DNA of 64,000 nucleotides, from the NCBI RefSeq assembly GCF_001884065.1, contig NZ_MACH01000053.1, positions 44,444-108,443 on the forward strand. Direction: 5' to 3'. Under the pieces are notes generated by a model. That model was not told the DNA's origin and ran no database searches. It worked only from the letters and a program-made list of their open reading frames with translations. Both the position numbers and the translations under genes were made by a program. The stretch is from Bacillus proteolyticus (GTDB lineage Bacteria; Bacillota; Bacilli; Bacillales; Bacillaceae_G). The stretch's first letter is position 1; every line of letters starts with the position of its first letter. Of the stretch, positions 29,992 through 38,836 are shown piece by piece.

Positions 29992-30477
29992 ATGGATCCC
30001 ATTAAAGAGAAATTAGATTTATTACGTAATGAAATAAAAGATATGGGTGGTATAATCGATTTAGATTGGTGCGATAGATTGTTATACCCTTATTATAAAC
30101 ACTTTAATGATAGTAAATTGAGATATCGATCAGGTTCATTGTTAGCATTTTGGGGAATTCTCCTAGAGTGGGAAGATGAAAGTGGGTTTCCATTTTATAC
30201 AGGCACTCAGGAGTATGATTGTCATCATTTTGATATGTATTTAAAGGGATTTCTAAAGTACGCTCCTAAGATTGAGAGGCAATTTCCGAATATTTATCTT
30301 GTTATTGTTGGATCACTGATGGAGTTGGATGAAAGAGAAAGATGGGAAAGTGAATTTCCTAACATATGTAAGGAGTTATTCGATGCTGTTAGGGAGGAAC
30401 TGTTCCATACTGATGTTACACAGATAAATGATGAGACATATCAAAATGCATATAAAGAAGGAAGAATGCTATATTAA
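29992..30477 (+). CDS. unknown cytoplasmic protein
   Basis: 161 aa, acidic, no membrane segment. It begins MDPIKEKLDLLRNEIKDMGG and has aromatic-rich stretches (RLLYPYYKHF, WGILLEWEDESGF). ATG 29992 is preferred over 29986 because GAAGGGGA ends directly before the latter. It might belong to the small acidic immunity-like proteins, but nothing proves it. It converges on the gerP terminator. Confidence 0.65.
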   Translation: MDPIKEKLDLLRNEIKDMGGIIDLDWCDRLLYPYYKHFNDSKLRYRSGSLLAFWGILLEWEDESGFPFYTGTQEYDCHHFDMYLKGFLKYAPKIERQFPNIYLVIVGSLMELDERERWESEFPNICKELFDAVREELFHTDVTQINDETYQNAYKEGRMLY

Positions 30478-30513
30478 AAGAATATAAGCTTGAATTAAAA
30501 TTATCTTTAATAG

Positions 30514-30560
30514 AAGAAACAGCCCTAGCTCTACACAATATAGAGCTAAGGCTGTTTCTT
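30514..30560. terminator. bidirectional terminator between the unknown gene and gerPF
   Basis: AAGAAACAGCC...GGCTGTTTCTT long stem with AGCTCTA inner arms; T runs on the plus side and TTTCTTC on the minus side. Confidence 0.85.
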
Positions 30561-30562
30561 TT

Positions 30563-30778
30563 TTACGCTGTTCCGATTTGATCTTGGTCTGCAACGTCCG
30601 AATCGAATGTATTTGTTGCACTAACGCCGCTAAAAGTATTAACGACAAATCCGACATTGGAAGCCCCAGATCCGTTATAAGCTTTCGTATTTTCTTTCGG
30701 AGACACGTTATAAAAATCTCCTAAGTTGAAAGAGCCGTTACTGTTTTGAACGACAAGATTTCCTACAACCGAAGGCAT
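30563..30778 (-). CDS. gerPF: spore germination protein GerPF
   Basis: 71 aa starting MPSVVGNLVVQNSNGSFNLGD, ending DVADQDQIGTA. It is homologous to GerPA, with the same FNVGD-type core. GerP proteins sit in the spore coat and let germinants reach inner-membrane receptors. Start 30778 is preferred over 30787 by ribosome spacing (GGTGG). It is the last gene of the six-gene operon. Confidence 0.95.
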   Translation of the reverse strand: MPSVVGNLVVQNSNGSFNLGDFYNVSPKENTKAYNGSGASNVGFVVNTFSGVSATNTFDSDVADQDQIGTA

Positions 30779-30820
30779 ACCATCCACCTACTTTACTAAG
30801 CTTTTTAATTACTATATGAA

Positions 30821-31207
30821 TTATTTATTGGAAGGTTCATCAGTAATGTATTGGCGGATTTGCATAATACGAGAGTTATTAAAAGCATAATCAACATTTC
30901 CAATTTGAAAGCAACCAGAATTTAAAAGTGTCCGCAAGTGAACATCATTTACTTCAATAAAAGGGCACTCATTTACAATATTCATTCTTACATCTGTGGT
31001 TCGCTTTGGAATAGTAATGTGTTCATCTGTGAAAATTTCAAAAGCATCTAAGCGACCTTCTCCTTTTAAATAACAAGAAATTTCCCGATGAACCAAAAGC
31101 GCCCTGCTTTTTAATTCCATTTGATTTGCATCACCAACTTGAAATACTGCAGCAATCCCCAAAGAAATAATAGAAACATTTTGGACAACTGAAACATGAT
31201 GTAACAT
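30821..31207 (-). CDS. gerPE: spore germination protein GerPE
   Basis: 128 aa. Start ATG 31207 has GAGGAG before it; an upstream TTG at 31225 overlaps gerPD. It contains VFQVGDANQMELKSRAL and FQIGNVDYAFNNSRIMQIRQY, the GerP-type beta motifs. It is a coat component required for germinant passage. Confidence 0.93.
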   Translation of the reverse strand: MLHHVSVVQNVSIISLGIAAVFQVGDANQMELKSRALLVHREISCYLKGEGRLDAFEIFTDEHITIPKRTTDVRMNIVNECPFIEVNDVHLRTLLNSGCFQIGNVDYAFNNSRIMQIRQYITDEPSNK

Positions 31208-31221
31208 AATTTTGAGTCTCC

Positions 31222-31416
31222 TCAACCTGGAGTCGTAGGGACAGCTGTTACTAATGGTACAAATGGCCCCTCTGTAACGGATTCGAATGGCGTATCAAGA
31301 ATAGAAGAAAGGATGAGAAGGTTAGCATCTCCAATTAAAAATAATGCGGAAGAAGAAACCCCGTTCATTTTAATCTGCCCTACTTTTAACTCGCGGTTCA
31401 CAACATTTAAATTCAT
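31222..31416 (-). CDS. gerPD: spore germination protein GerPD
   Basis: 64 aa, starts MNLNVVNRELKVGQIKMNGV and has ALFLIGDANLLILSS. It is the fourth gene of the gerP operon, six bases after gerPC, with a short GerPB/D-like beta protein fold. Confidence 0.93.
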   Translation of the reverse strand: MNLNVVNRELKVGQIKMNGVSSSALFLIGDANLLILSSILDTPFESVTEGPFVPLVTAVPTTPG

Positions 31417-31422
31417 ACATAC

Positions 31423-32037
31423 TTACTCCTTTCGGAAATTGCCTGGTATGTGTTGAATAAAGGAAAGGAAGGCTTTGTCAATATCTTGTTTCATCGCTTG
31501 AATAATGACGTCTCGTAAATAATCGGGATCTGTGGAAATACCCTCATATGATTGAACTTGTGATAAATAATACGGAAGTCTATGTTCCATCTGTTTTTTT
31601 ATGTCATCCACCATCATTTGTCGATACATCTCATCAAGCGGCGTTCTCTCTTCTTGTTCAAAATGGAGAATTCGACTATATGCTTCTTCATCTAAATAGC
31701 GATGCATTTCTTGGAGGATACCTTGATAAAAGTCTGGATTTGTTTCTGTTTCAGGATTTACTTTTAATGTTTCTGTATCCACTTGAAAATCTTCAATTTG
31801 TTGTCCTTTTGTTGAAAATGGATTCAAGCCAATATTTAAAGTACCGTTTAAATTTTCTACTTTTAATTGATCGAATTTATATTCCACTTTTCCTATAGAA
31901 GAGGAGGGACGACTTTTTAACTCATTAAGCTCTTCTTGTAGTAGGCGAACTTGATCTTCAAGATTTAGAATAGTTTGCTGCTGTATTTGAAGAGCTTGCT
32001 GAAGTTGGTTTAGGTAAGTGTATATATCTTGATTCAT
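31423..32037 (-). CDS. gerPC: spore germination protein GerPC
   Basis: 204 aa: N-terminal coiled coil (about 5-50, LNQLQQALQIQQQTILNLEDQVRLLQEELNE in two stretches), then a mixed helical body. The ATG at 32037 has AAAGGAGG nine bases upstream; the longer frame from 32058 would start inside the ribosome site. It is the largest GerP protein and probably a scaffold in the coat. Confidence 0.93.
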   Translation of the reverse strand: MNQDIYTYLNQLQQALQIQQQTILNLEDQVRLLQEELNELKSRPSSSIGKVEYKFDQLKVENLNGTLNIGLNPFSTKGQQIEDFQVDTETLKVNPETETNPDFYQGILQEMHRYLDEEAYSRILHFEQEERTPLDEMYRQMMVDDIKKQMEHRLPYYLSQVQSYEGISTDPDYLRDVIIQAMKQDIDKAFLSFIQHIPGNFRKE

Positions 32038-32101
32038 TTTGTGAAACCTCCTTTTCAATAGGGAGGGTATATTACTGCTATATATTTATGATAATGGTGG
32101 T

Positions 32102-32308
32102 CTAAGAAGAACTAGTTGAAGGCTTAATGGAAATAATTTGTCCTTTCGCACTTAAAGGGCGAAGAGGTTCTGTAAATCCGCCAGTATTTGAAAATTTAGA
32201 AAGAGCCTTAATACTACCTGCAGTTCCAATTTGAAAAACGGAAGAGGTCGTAATGCTATCGATTTTAATGCTGTTAATGATGATACTTTGGTTCACATAA
32301 AAATTCAA
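32102..32308 (-). CDS. gerPB: spore germination protein GerPB
   Basis: 68 aa. MNFYVNQSIIINSIKIDSI and SSVFQIGTAGSIKALSKF are typical of GerPB. It lies between gerPA and gerPC with short gaps. Confidence 0.94.
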   Translation of the reverse strand: MNFYVNQSIIINSIKIDSITTSSVFQIGTAGSIKALSKFSNTGGFTEPLRPLSAKGQIISIKPSTSSS

Positions 32309-32322
32309 AGCAATCGCCCCCT

Positions 32323-32544
32323 TTAGTTCGAACCAATTATTGCTTGATCGATTACATCTGAATCATTGACAGTCGTTGAACTTTGATAATTGTAGACAGA
32401 GACGTTATCCCCAACATTAAAGGAGCCGGCCCCAGCAAAAGCGCGTGAATAACTAATAGGCCTAATCGCAAATACATCTCCAATATGAAAAATACCACTT
32501 GATCCAATATTAACGATACGAATATGTCCGACCATAGCTGGCAT
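32323..32544 (-). CDS. gerPA: spore germination protein GerPA
   Basis: 73 aa, starts MPAMVGHIRIVNIGSSGIFH and ends DVIDQAIIGSN, parallel to GerPF. ATG 32544 has AAAGGTG six bases upstream and is preferred over the in-frame GTG at 32553. It is the first gene of gerPABCDEF and follows a sigma-K-type promoter. Confidence 0.95.
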   Translation of the reverse strand: MPAMVGHIRIVNIGSSGIFHIGDVFAIRPISYSRAFAGAGSFNVGDNVSVYNYQSSTTVNDSDVIDQAIIGSN

Positions 32545-32581
32545 ACAAAACACCTTTCATTTTTAAAATTTTCTTTTCTAC

Positions 32582-32609
32582 TATTGTATGGGCGTTTTCA
32601 ATAAAATGT
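32582..32609 (-). promoter_or_regulatory. sigma-K-type promoter of gerP
   Basis: On the minus strand: AC, 17 bases, CATACAATA, which matches the sigma-K -10 consensus CATANNNTA fully. It lies 38 bases before gerPA. gerP expression in the mother cell by sigma-K is established knowledge in B. cereus and B. subtilis. Confidence 0.7.
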
Positions 32610-32640
32610 GTATTTTTTTGAAATAAAAGAAACACATACG

Positions 32641-32820
32641 TTATTGCGTATGTGTTTCGAACATTTGAGTGTGTGTGCAATCTGTGTGTATATGCCAAAT
32701 AACATTTAAGAGCCTGTCCAGTTCTTGGCTACAATCCACTGTTTTTTGAGAAGTCATTCCGTAGCGTTCAGCAAAATAGATCATTTTTTCGCGTTTTTTT
32801 TCGATAGCTTGCTCAAACAT
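32641..32820 (-). CDS. Spo0E-family aspartyl-phosphate phosphatase (YisI-like)
   Basis: 59 aa from ATG 32820 (GGAG nine bases before); 64 aa if 32835 is used. The Spo0E pattern is clear: KKREKMIYFAERYGMTSQKTVDCSQELDRLLN, with the SQELD motif needed for dephosphorylating Spo0A-P. It holds the position of B. subtilis yisI upstream of gerP, which has that activity. It would delay sporulation. Confidence 0.88.
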   Translation of the reverse strand: MFEQAIEKKREKMIYFAERYGMTSQKTVDCSQELDRLLNVIWHIHTDCTHTQMFETHTQ

Positions 32821-33057
32821 TGAAATCGGCTCCATCTCTCAATAAATTTTATGTATATATTTAGTACATATTATACAAAAATCACATAAAAAAGAAACAT
32901 CTTCGCTAAAAAAAGTATAATTTCTACATTTTATGTCAAATGACGGATGTGGAACAAATATAAGGATGGTTGAATATTGTAAAAATTAGCGTGCATAAGA
33001 AGGTTTTTTTCTTAAAGATGCGAATACAATTAAAGGGTATGAGTTTTAGGATGGAGA

Positions 33058-33966
33058 GTGGAAATATTGCGTTTTGTAACGGCGAAGAAAGAAGAAAAGG
33101 TATTTGTAGGTATTGTGGATGAAGAGGAAGATAGAGTCTTACATTTAAGAGAAGCGCAAAGACAAAAAGGGGAAAAGGTTACGATCCCGATTACTATGTT
33201 AGAGTGTATTGAAAGAGGAAGTGAATGCCTTGAGAAGGTGTACGATATTGTAAATTGGGCGAAGGAAAATGCGGGAGCGGCGTATTATCCGTTAGCAGAA
33301 GTGAAAATATTAGCACCGATTCCAAGGCCGAGAAAAAATATTCTTTGTGTTGGAAAGAACTATCGTGAGCATGCGGTAGAAATGGGCGGAGTAGAGTCTA
33401 TCCCTGAAAATATAATGATCTTTACAAAAGCGCCAACAACAGTGATCGGAATTGATGAGCAAATTAACGGTCACCCTCATGCAACGAATGAACTGGACTA
33501 TGAAGGTGAACTAGCAATCGTTATTGGTAAGCGAGGGAAACAAATAAAAATAGAAAAAGCTCTTGATCATGTTTTTGGATATACAGTTATAAACGATGTA
33601 ACTGCTCGGGATATTCAAAGGAAACATAAACAATTTTTCCTAGGGAAAAGTTTCGATACATTTTGTCCGATGGGACCGTATTTAATTCATAAATCAATGG
33701 TTAGAACGCCGAATGAATTACACATTGAAACGGTGGTAAATGGAGAAGTAAGGCAAACTTCAAATACGAGAGAAATGATTTTTTCAGTAGAAGAAATTAT
33801 TTCAACTATAAGTAAAGGTATGACATTAGAACCAGGAGATATCATTGCAACAGGGACACCAGCTGGTGTTGGTAAAGGTTTTACACCACCGAAGTTTTTG
33901 CACGCTGGTGATGAAGTTGTTATTAAAGTAGAGGGAATTGGTACGCTTAGAAATATTGTGAAATGA
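33058..33966 (+). CDS. yisK: fumarylacetoacetate hydrolase-family protein (YisK-like)
   Basis: 302 aa, GTG start. The FAH domain is about 85-300: VGKNYREHAVEMGG, metal ligands in ELDYEGELAIVIGK and VINDVTARDIQ, and GDIIATGTPAGVGKGFTPP. B. subtilis YisK is an oxaloacetate decarboxylase-type enzyme of this family, and position between gerP/yisI and yisL agrees. The exact substrate here is inferred from that. Confidence 0.9.
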   Translation: MEILRFVTAKKEEKVFVGIVDEEEDRVLHLREAQRQKGEKVTIPITMLECIERGSECLEKVYDIVNWAKENAGAAYYPLAEVKILAPIPRPRKNILCVGKNYREHAVEMGGVESIPENIMIFTKAPTTVIGIDEQINGHPHATNELDYEGELAIVIGKRGKQIKIEKALDHVFGYTVINDVTARDIQRKHKQFFLGKSFDTFCPMGPYLIHKSMVRTPNELHIETVVNGEVRQTSNTREMIFSVEEIISTISKGMTLEPGDIIATGTPAGVGKGFTPPKFLHAGDEVVIKVEGIGTLRNIVK

Positions 33967-33968
33967 AA

Positions 33969-33999
33969 AAAGAGCTATCTTGTGAAAAGGTAGCTCTTT
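33969..33999. terminator. bidirectional terminator yisK / 94-aa gene
   Basis: AAAGAGCTA ... TAGCTCTTT hairpin between converging genes. Confidence 0.8.
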
Positions 34000-34000
34000 C

Positions 34001-34285
34001 CTATGGTTGCGGATTAACAGAGTAATCTATAATAGCGAAAATATACAATCCGATTAATGCTAAAGTACAAATTCCAATTAGCATAGCTGCAAGTGCGCTT
34101 CTCTCACGGCCAAAACCTATAATTGTAAGAAAAACAGCAGTCCAAAATGATGTTTTAAGTAGTGTGAATGTATTAGGAGTTGAATAATGACTTAGTAACG
34201 TTGTAAATAATATGAAGCCGATGAATGTCATAGAAATAAAAATTGTAGCTAAATAGTTAATGTGTTTACCGTATTTCAACAGCAT
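34001..34285 (-). CDS. small membrane protein, unknown
   Basis: 94 aa with three membrane helices (about 10-30, 42-58 and 64-86). The ATG at 34285 has AAGGAGG seven bases before it, so the longer frame to 34339 is rejected. No family was recognised. Confidence 0.7.
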   Translation of the reverse strand: MLLKYGKHINYLATIFISMTFIGFILFTTLLSHYSTPNTFTLLKTSFWTAVFLTIIGFGRERSALAAMLIGICTLALIGLYIFAIIDYSVNPQP

Positions 34286-34354
34286 ACAGTTGCCTCCTTT
34301 TGAAGAAAACAGAATATTCAATTTTATTTTACGATACATTACTAAAAAAAGAAA

Positions 34355-34383
34355 GGGGTTGTCCTATATTTTAGGACAACCCC
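34355..34383 (-). terminator. terminator of rocD
   Basis: GGGGTTGTCCTA ... TAGGACAACCCC; on the minus strand it is followed by TTTCTTTTTTT. Confidence 0.92.
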
Positions 34384-34390
34384 ACTATTA

Positions 34391-35581
34391 TTAAGATAAT
34401 ACAGCTTTAATTTTTTGGAACGCCCACTCTAAATCTTCTTCAGAGATTACTAGAGGTGGTGCAATACGAATTACATTTTCGTGTGTTTCTTTACATAATA
34501 GACCAGCTGCTTTTAGTTGTTCACAGTAAGGACGAGCTGGCTCGTTTAATTCGATACCGATGAATAAACCTTTACCACGAATATCAGTAATCATTGGGTT
34601 ATCAATTTCTTTTAATTGCCCAACTAATTTTTCTCCCAATTGAAGAGAACGCTCTGTTAATTTTTCTTCTTCTAATACTTCAAGAGCTGCGATAGAAACA
34701 GCACATGCAAGTGGGTTACCACCGAATGTAGAACCGTGAGAACCTGGCTCGAATACGCCTAAAATGTCGCTATTTGCTGCAACACAAGAGATTGGGAATA
34801 CGCCGCCGCCAAGTGCTTTACCAAGTATGTACATGTCAGGAGTTACATTGTCCCAGTCGCAAGCAAATACTTTACCAGTACGGCCTAAGCCTGTTTGGAT
34901 TTCATCTGCTACGAATAAAACGTTTTCTTTTTTACATACTTCAAAAGCTTCTTTTAAGAAACCAGCTGGTGGAATGTTAATTCCTGCTTCACCTTGGATT
35001 GGCTCTAAAATGAATGCAGCTGTATTTGGTGTAATCGCAGCTTTTAACGCTTCTAAATCACCGTAAGGAATTACAATAATGCCAGGAAGCATCGGACCGA
35101 AGCCACGCTTGTACTCTTCGTTTGATGACATAGAAACAGCACCCATTGTACGTCCGTGGAAGTTATCTTCACAAACGATGATTTCTGCACGGTTTGCCTC
35201 TACCTTTTTCACATCGTAAGCCCAGCGACGAGCTGTTTTAATTGCAGTTTCAACAGCTTCTGCACCTGTATTCATAGGAAGTACCATATTTTTATTTGTT
35301 AGTTTCGCAACTTTTTCGTACCAAGGACCTAATTGATCGCTATGGAAAGCACGAGAAGTTAACGTAACTCGATTAGCTTGGTCAATTAAAGCGTTAATGA
35401 TTTTTGGATGACGATGACCTTGGTTTACTGCAGAATATGCACTTAATAAGTCCATATAGCGGTTTCCTTCAGGATCTTCTACCCAAACGCCTTCTGCTTT
35501 AGAAATAACGATTGGAAGTGGGTGATAGTTATTTGCTCCGTATGTGTCTGTAAGTTCGATAATATCCTTAGTTTGAATCAT
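34391..35581 (-). CDS. rocD: ornithine aminotransferase
   Basis: 396 aa. It converts ornithine and 2-oxoglutarate to glutamate semialdehyde and glutamate (arginine breakdown, proline link). PLP Lys is in [12 protein letters not shown]; the class-III signature [16 protein letters not shown] is complete. Its promoter looks sigma-A-like on the minus strand (TTTCGC at 35654-35659, 18 bases, TATAAT at 35630-35635), unlike the sigma-L promoter of B. subtilis rocDEF. Confidence 0.95.
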   Translation of the reverse strand: MIQTKDIIELTDTYGANNYHPLPIVISKAEGVWVEDPEGNRYMDLLSAYSAVNQGHRHPKIINALIDQANRVTLTSRAFHSDQLGPWYEKVAKLTNKNMVLPMNTGAEAVETAIKTARRWAYDVKKVEANRAEIIVCEDNFHGRTMGAVSMSSNEEYKRGFGPMLPGIIVIPYGDLEALKAAITPNTAAFILEPIQGEAGINIPPAGFLKEAFEVCKKENVLFVADEIQTGLGRTGKVFACDWDNVTPDMYILGKALGGGVFPISCVAANSDILGVFEPGSHGSTFGGNPLACAVSIAALEVLEEEKLTERSLQLGEKLVGQLKEIDNPMITDIRGKGLFIGIELNEPARPYCEQLKAAGLLCKETHENVIRIAPPLVISEEDLEWAFQKIKAVLS

Positions 35582-35731
35582 GATTGTTCCCCCTTTTGTT
35601 ATTACAAGAAGTTTGTAAATACTCTAAATATTATAGCATTTAAATGTAAAAAAGCGAAACATTTCCTGAAAATAAATGAACATGTTATCATATAGAGTGA
35701 AAAAGTGTGAAAAAGAGGAGGCAGGGATACG

Positions 35732-36094
35732 ATGGTACATATGCATATTACAGCATGGGCGTTAGGATTAATTTTATTCTTCGTTGCGTATTCACTTTAT
35801 TCAGCAGGAAGAAAAGGTAAAGGTGTACATATGGGGCTTCGCCTAATGTATATCATCATTATTGTGACAGGCGTTTGGTTATACCTAGATCAAACTATAG
35901 TCGATAAGAGCTATCACATGTGGTACGGTCTAAAAATGCTAGCTGGTATATTAGTAATCGCTGGAATGGAAATGGTTCTTGTGAAAATGAGCAAGAACAA
36001 AGCAACAGGGGCATTTTGGGGATTATTTGTTATCGCGCTAGTAGCGGTATTTTACCTTGGATTGAAATTACCGATTGGTTGGCAAGTATTTTAA
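35732..36094 (+). CDS. yisL: YisL-family (UPF0344) membrane protein
   Basis: 120 aa with four membrane helices: [68 protein letters not shown]. Position after yisK matches B. subtilis yisL. The function is unknown. Confidence 0.9.
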   Translation: MVHMHITAWALGLILFFVAYSLYSAGRKGKGVHMGLRLMYIIIIVTGVWLYLDQTIVDKSYHMWYGLKMLAGILVIAGMEMVLVKMSKNKATGAFWGLFVIALVAVFYLGLKLPIGWQVF

Positions 36095-36102
36095 TTAAAA
36101 AT

Positions 36103-36149
36103 AAAACCACCTTATGATCTCAAATATTTGGGAGATAAGGTGGTTTTTT
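36103..36149. terminator. bidirectional terminator yisL / yisN
   Basis: AAACCACCTTAT ... ATAAGGTGGTTTTTTT between converging genes; a T-rich tail is present on both strands. Confidence 0.88.
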
Positions 36150-36153
36150 TACT

Positions 36154-36708
36154 TTATGTCGCATCGATATGCAACTCTTCTCCATTTACTTTCGTAAAAC
36201 GGAACATATTTTTATTTGAAGCAGAGTGACGAACAAAATGGTGTTGTAGTGTACAAATCATCTCTTCATTATCAAATAAAAGAATATTTACACCTTCGCA
36301 TGCTTCCTCTTTCGGTAAGAAAGATAAATAATTATGACAATACATGCAATCATATAAAGAGTAATGAAGCGATTGTAATGCCTCAGTTAATAATGTAAAG
36401 ACAGAGTCAGGTAACTCCTCAAGCCATTCCGTATAGCTAAGAAGTAATTTTTTTCGAATTCGTATCATTTCCCCATTTTGCAAATGGTGCTGTTCGTTGG
36501 CGATTTGTAATACATCTTGTTCATAGAAACGTGCTGGTAGCCAATTGTTGTTATACAAAAGTTCAAAGCCATCTTGGATAATATCTTCTAATAAAAATGC
36601 TTCATCATTTTCATCATCAAAGAATACCCACTCATTGTTTATATATTCTACATTACCGACTGTATGAGCGCGCGGCTGGTTATACAAAATATGTTTGCGT
36701 TGTACCAT
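36154..36708 (-). CDS. yisN: DUF2777 protein (YisN-like)
   Basis: 184 aa, cytoplasmic, beta-rich start (QPRAHTVGNVEYINNEWVFFDDENDEAFLLED) and helical middle with CMYCHNYLSFLP. It holds the yisN position before asnO. The function is unknown. Confidence 0.85.
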   Translation of the reverse strand: MVQRKHILYNQPRAHTVGNVEYINNEWVFFDDENDEAFLLEDIIQDGFELLYNNNWLPARFYEQDVLQIANEQHHLQNGEMIRIRKKLLLSYTEWLEELPDSVFTLLTEALQSLHYSLYDCMYCHNYLSFLPKEEACEGVNILLFDNEEMICTLQHHFVRHSASNKNMFRFTKVNGEELHIDAT

Positions 36709-36831
36709 AGTTCATTTCTCCTTTTATAGAAATAGTTATTCTTGTTATGGACAGTTCGTACGTTCTTTATAACTAGACACACCTAAAGAGAGGTGGGCAT
36801 ACAATAAAACACGCTTTACACTGTGAAACTG

Positions 36832-36850
36832 CTATTCCATATATGAATAG
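36832..36850. promoter_or_regulatory. inverted repeat upstream of asnO
   Basis: CTATTC-CATATAT-GAATAG has six-base arms, about 100 bases before the asnO start. It is a possible operator. Confidence 0.3.
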
Positions 36851-36950
36851 TTAGTTATCGTCAAGTTTGTTGTTTTTATGTATCCGCACTCATAGGGTGG
36901 GGATTACTGCACGTTCAGAAACAGATATTAGATTAGGAAGGATGATTCTT

Positions 36951-38798
36951 ATGTGCGGGATTACAGGATGGGTGGATTATAAGCGCTCATTAGAAGGGGA
37001 AAGGGACGTTGTGACGAAAATGGCGGAAACGCTAGCGAAACGTGGTCCAGATGATAATAAAGTTTGGATAAAAGGAAATGTCGCATTTGGACATAAACGG
37101 TTAATCGTTGTAGATCCTGAAGGTGGTAAACAGCCGATGACTTGTTTAAAAGATGAAACGAATTATGCCATTTGCTATAACGGCGAACTGTATAATACAG
37201 AAGACATTCGGAAGGAGTTGTTAAGAAGAGGGTACACATTCAAGGGTCATTCTGATACGGAAGTATTATTAGCTTCTTATATCGAATGGAAAGAAGAATG
37301 TGTCGATCATTTAAACGGTATATATGCGTTTGTAGTATGGGATGAACAGAAAGAACAAGTGTTTATTGCAAGAGATCGATTAGGTGTAAAACCGCTTTTT
37401 TATAAATATGATAGTGGACGATTATTATTTGGTTCAGAGTTAAAAGCGATACTGGCGCATCCAGAGGTGAAGGCGGAAGTAACGTTAGAAGGATTATCAG
37501 AAATATTCGGTCTTGGACCATCTAGAACGCCTGGTCACGGTATTTATGCTGGTATTAAAGAATTGCGTCCAGGTCATGCGATGACATTTTCAAAGAACGG
37601 TTTATGTATATGGAGATATTGGAATGTAGAAAGCAAAAAACATGAAGATTCATTTGAAGAAACAGTAGAGAAAACACGTTTTTTATTACAAGATGCGATT
37701 ACAAGACAATTAGTTTCTGATGTACCGTTATGCACATTTTTATCGGGCGGTGTAGATTCAAGTGCAATAACAGCAATTGCCGCAAGAGAATATGAAAGAT
37801 CAGGGAAAGGTCAATTGCACACGTATTCTATTGACTACGAAGATAACGAAAAATACTTTAAAGCGAATGCATTTCAGCCCAATTCAGATGCTCCATTTAT
37901 TAACTTAATGACTGAGACATTTCAAACAATCCACCATCGTTGTGTCATTTCAAATGAACAACTAGCACAGTATTTAACAGAAGCAGTGCTCGTTCGTGAT
38001 TTGCCTGGTATGGCAGATATTGATTCGTCATTATTATGGTTTTGCCGTGAAATAAAACAAGATTTTGTCGTCGGTTTATCTGGAGAATGTGCAGATGAAA
38101 TATTCGGTGGTTATCCGTGGTTTTATAGAGAAGATGATTTACAATCAAGTGCATTTCCGTGGATGCGTTCTACAGAAGCGCGTGAACAACTTCTAAAGAA
38201 AGAATGGAGAAATAAATTAAATTTACAACAATATGTGCAAAGGCGCTATGAAGAATCCATTCAAGAAGTTCCGATTTTAGAGGGAGAAAGCCCATTAGAA
38301 GCGAAGAGGCGACAATTATTTTATTTGAACATGGTTTGGTTTATGACAACATTATTAGACAGAAAAGACCGTATGAGTATGGGGGCAAGCTTAGAAGTAC
38401 GCGTTCCATTTGCGGACCACCGACTTGTCGAATATGCGTGGAATATTCCTTGGGAAATGAAAATGTATAAAAACCGCGAAAAAGGTCTATTGCGTAAGGC
38501 GTTAGAAGGATTACTTCCAAATGATATATTGTATAGAAAGAAAAGTCCGTATCCTAAAACGCATAATCCATACTATACGAAAGCAGTAACGGTATGGCTA
38601 CAAGATTTATTAACGGATAAAGGATCAATTTTACACGAACTATTCGATAAAGAGCAGCTGAGCGGATTGATTGAATCTGGTGGCAGTGCATTTCAATCGC
38701 CTTGGTTCGGTCAATTAATGACTGGGCCTCAGCTTTTAGCTCATTTAGCGCAAATTCATGTGTGGTTTAAAGAGTATGGGGTGAATATTAAGGAATAG
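36951..38798 (+). CDS. asnO: asparagine synthase (glutamine-hydrolysing)
   Basis: 615 aa from ATG 36951, so that the catalytic Cys is residue 2 (MCGITGWVDY). The glutaminase domain is about 2-210; the synthase domain has the ATP-pyrophosphatase loop FLSGGVDSSAITAIA. It makes asparagine from aspartate, glutamine and ATP. Length and synteny match B. subtilis AsnO (YisO), the copy used in sporulation. An in-frame start at 36867 is rejected because it would bury Cys2. Confidence 0.95.
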   Translation: MCGITGWVDYKRSLEGERDVVTKMAETLAKRGPDDNKVWIKGNVAFGHKRLIVVDPEGGKQPMTCLKDETNYAICYNGELYNTEDIRKELLRRGYTFKGHSDTEVLLASYIEWKEECVDHLNGIYAFVVWDEQKEQVFIARDRLGVKPLFYKYDSGRLLFGSELKAILAHPEVKAEVTLEGLSEIFGLGPSRTPGHGIYAGIKELRPGHAMTFSKNGLCIWRYWNVESKKHEDSFEETVEKTRFLLQDAITRQLVSDVPLCTFLSGGVDSSAITAIAAREYERSGKGQLHTYSIDYEDNEKYFKANAFQPNSDAPFINLMTETFQTIHHRCVISNEQLAQYLTEAVLVRDLPGMADIDSSLLWFCREIKQDFVVGLSGECADEIFGGYPWFYREDDLQSSAFPWMRSTEAREQLLKKEWRNKLNLQQYVQRRYEESIQEVPILEGESPLEAKRRQLFYLNMVWFMTTLLDRKDRMSMGASLEVRVPFADHRLVEYAWNIPWEMKMYKNREKGLLRKALEGLLPNDILYRKKSPYPKTHNPYYTKAVTVWLQDLLTDKGSILHELFDKEQLSGLIESGGSAFQSPWFGQLMTGPQLLAHLAQIHVWFKEYGVNIKE

Positions 38799-38802
38799 TA
38801 AG

Positions 38803-38836
38803 AGGCGGCTTGCATGTTGTGTAAGCCGCCTTTTTT
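38803..38836 (+). terminator. terminator of asnO
   Basis: AGGCGGCTT ... AAGCCGCCTTTTTT. Confidence 0.92.

Noticed and set aside
32510-32698. 62-aa minus-strand frame over the gerP promoter
   Set aside because: It overlaps both the sigma-K promoter and the Spo0E-like gene in another frame and lacks a ribosome site.
35630-35659. Sigma-L (-12/-24) promoter for rocD
   Set aside because: No GG-N10-GC pattern was seen; a sigma-A-like TATAAT with 18-base spacing is present instead.
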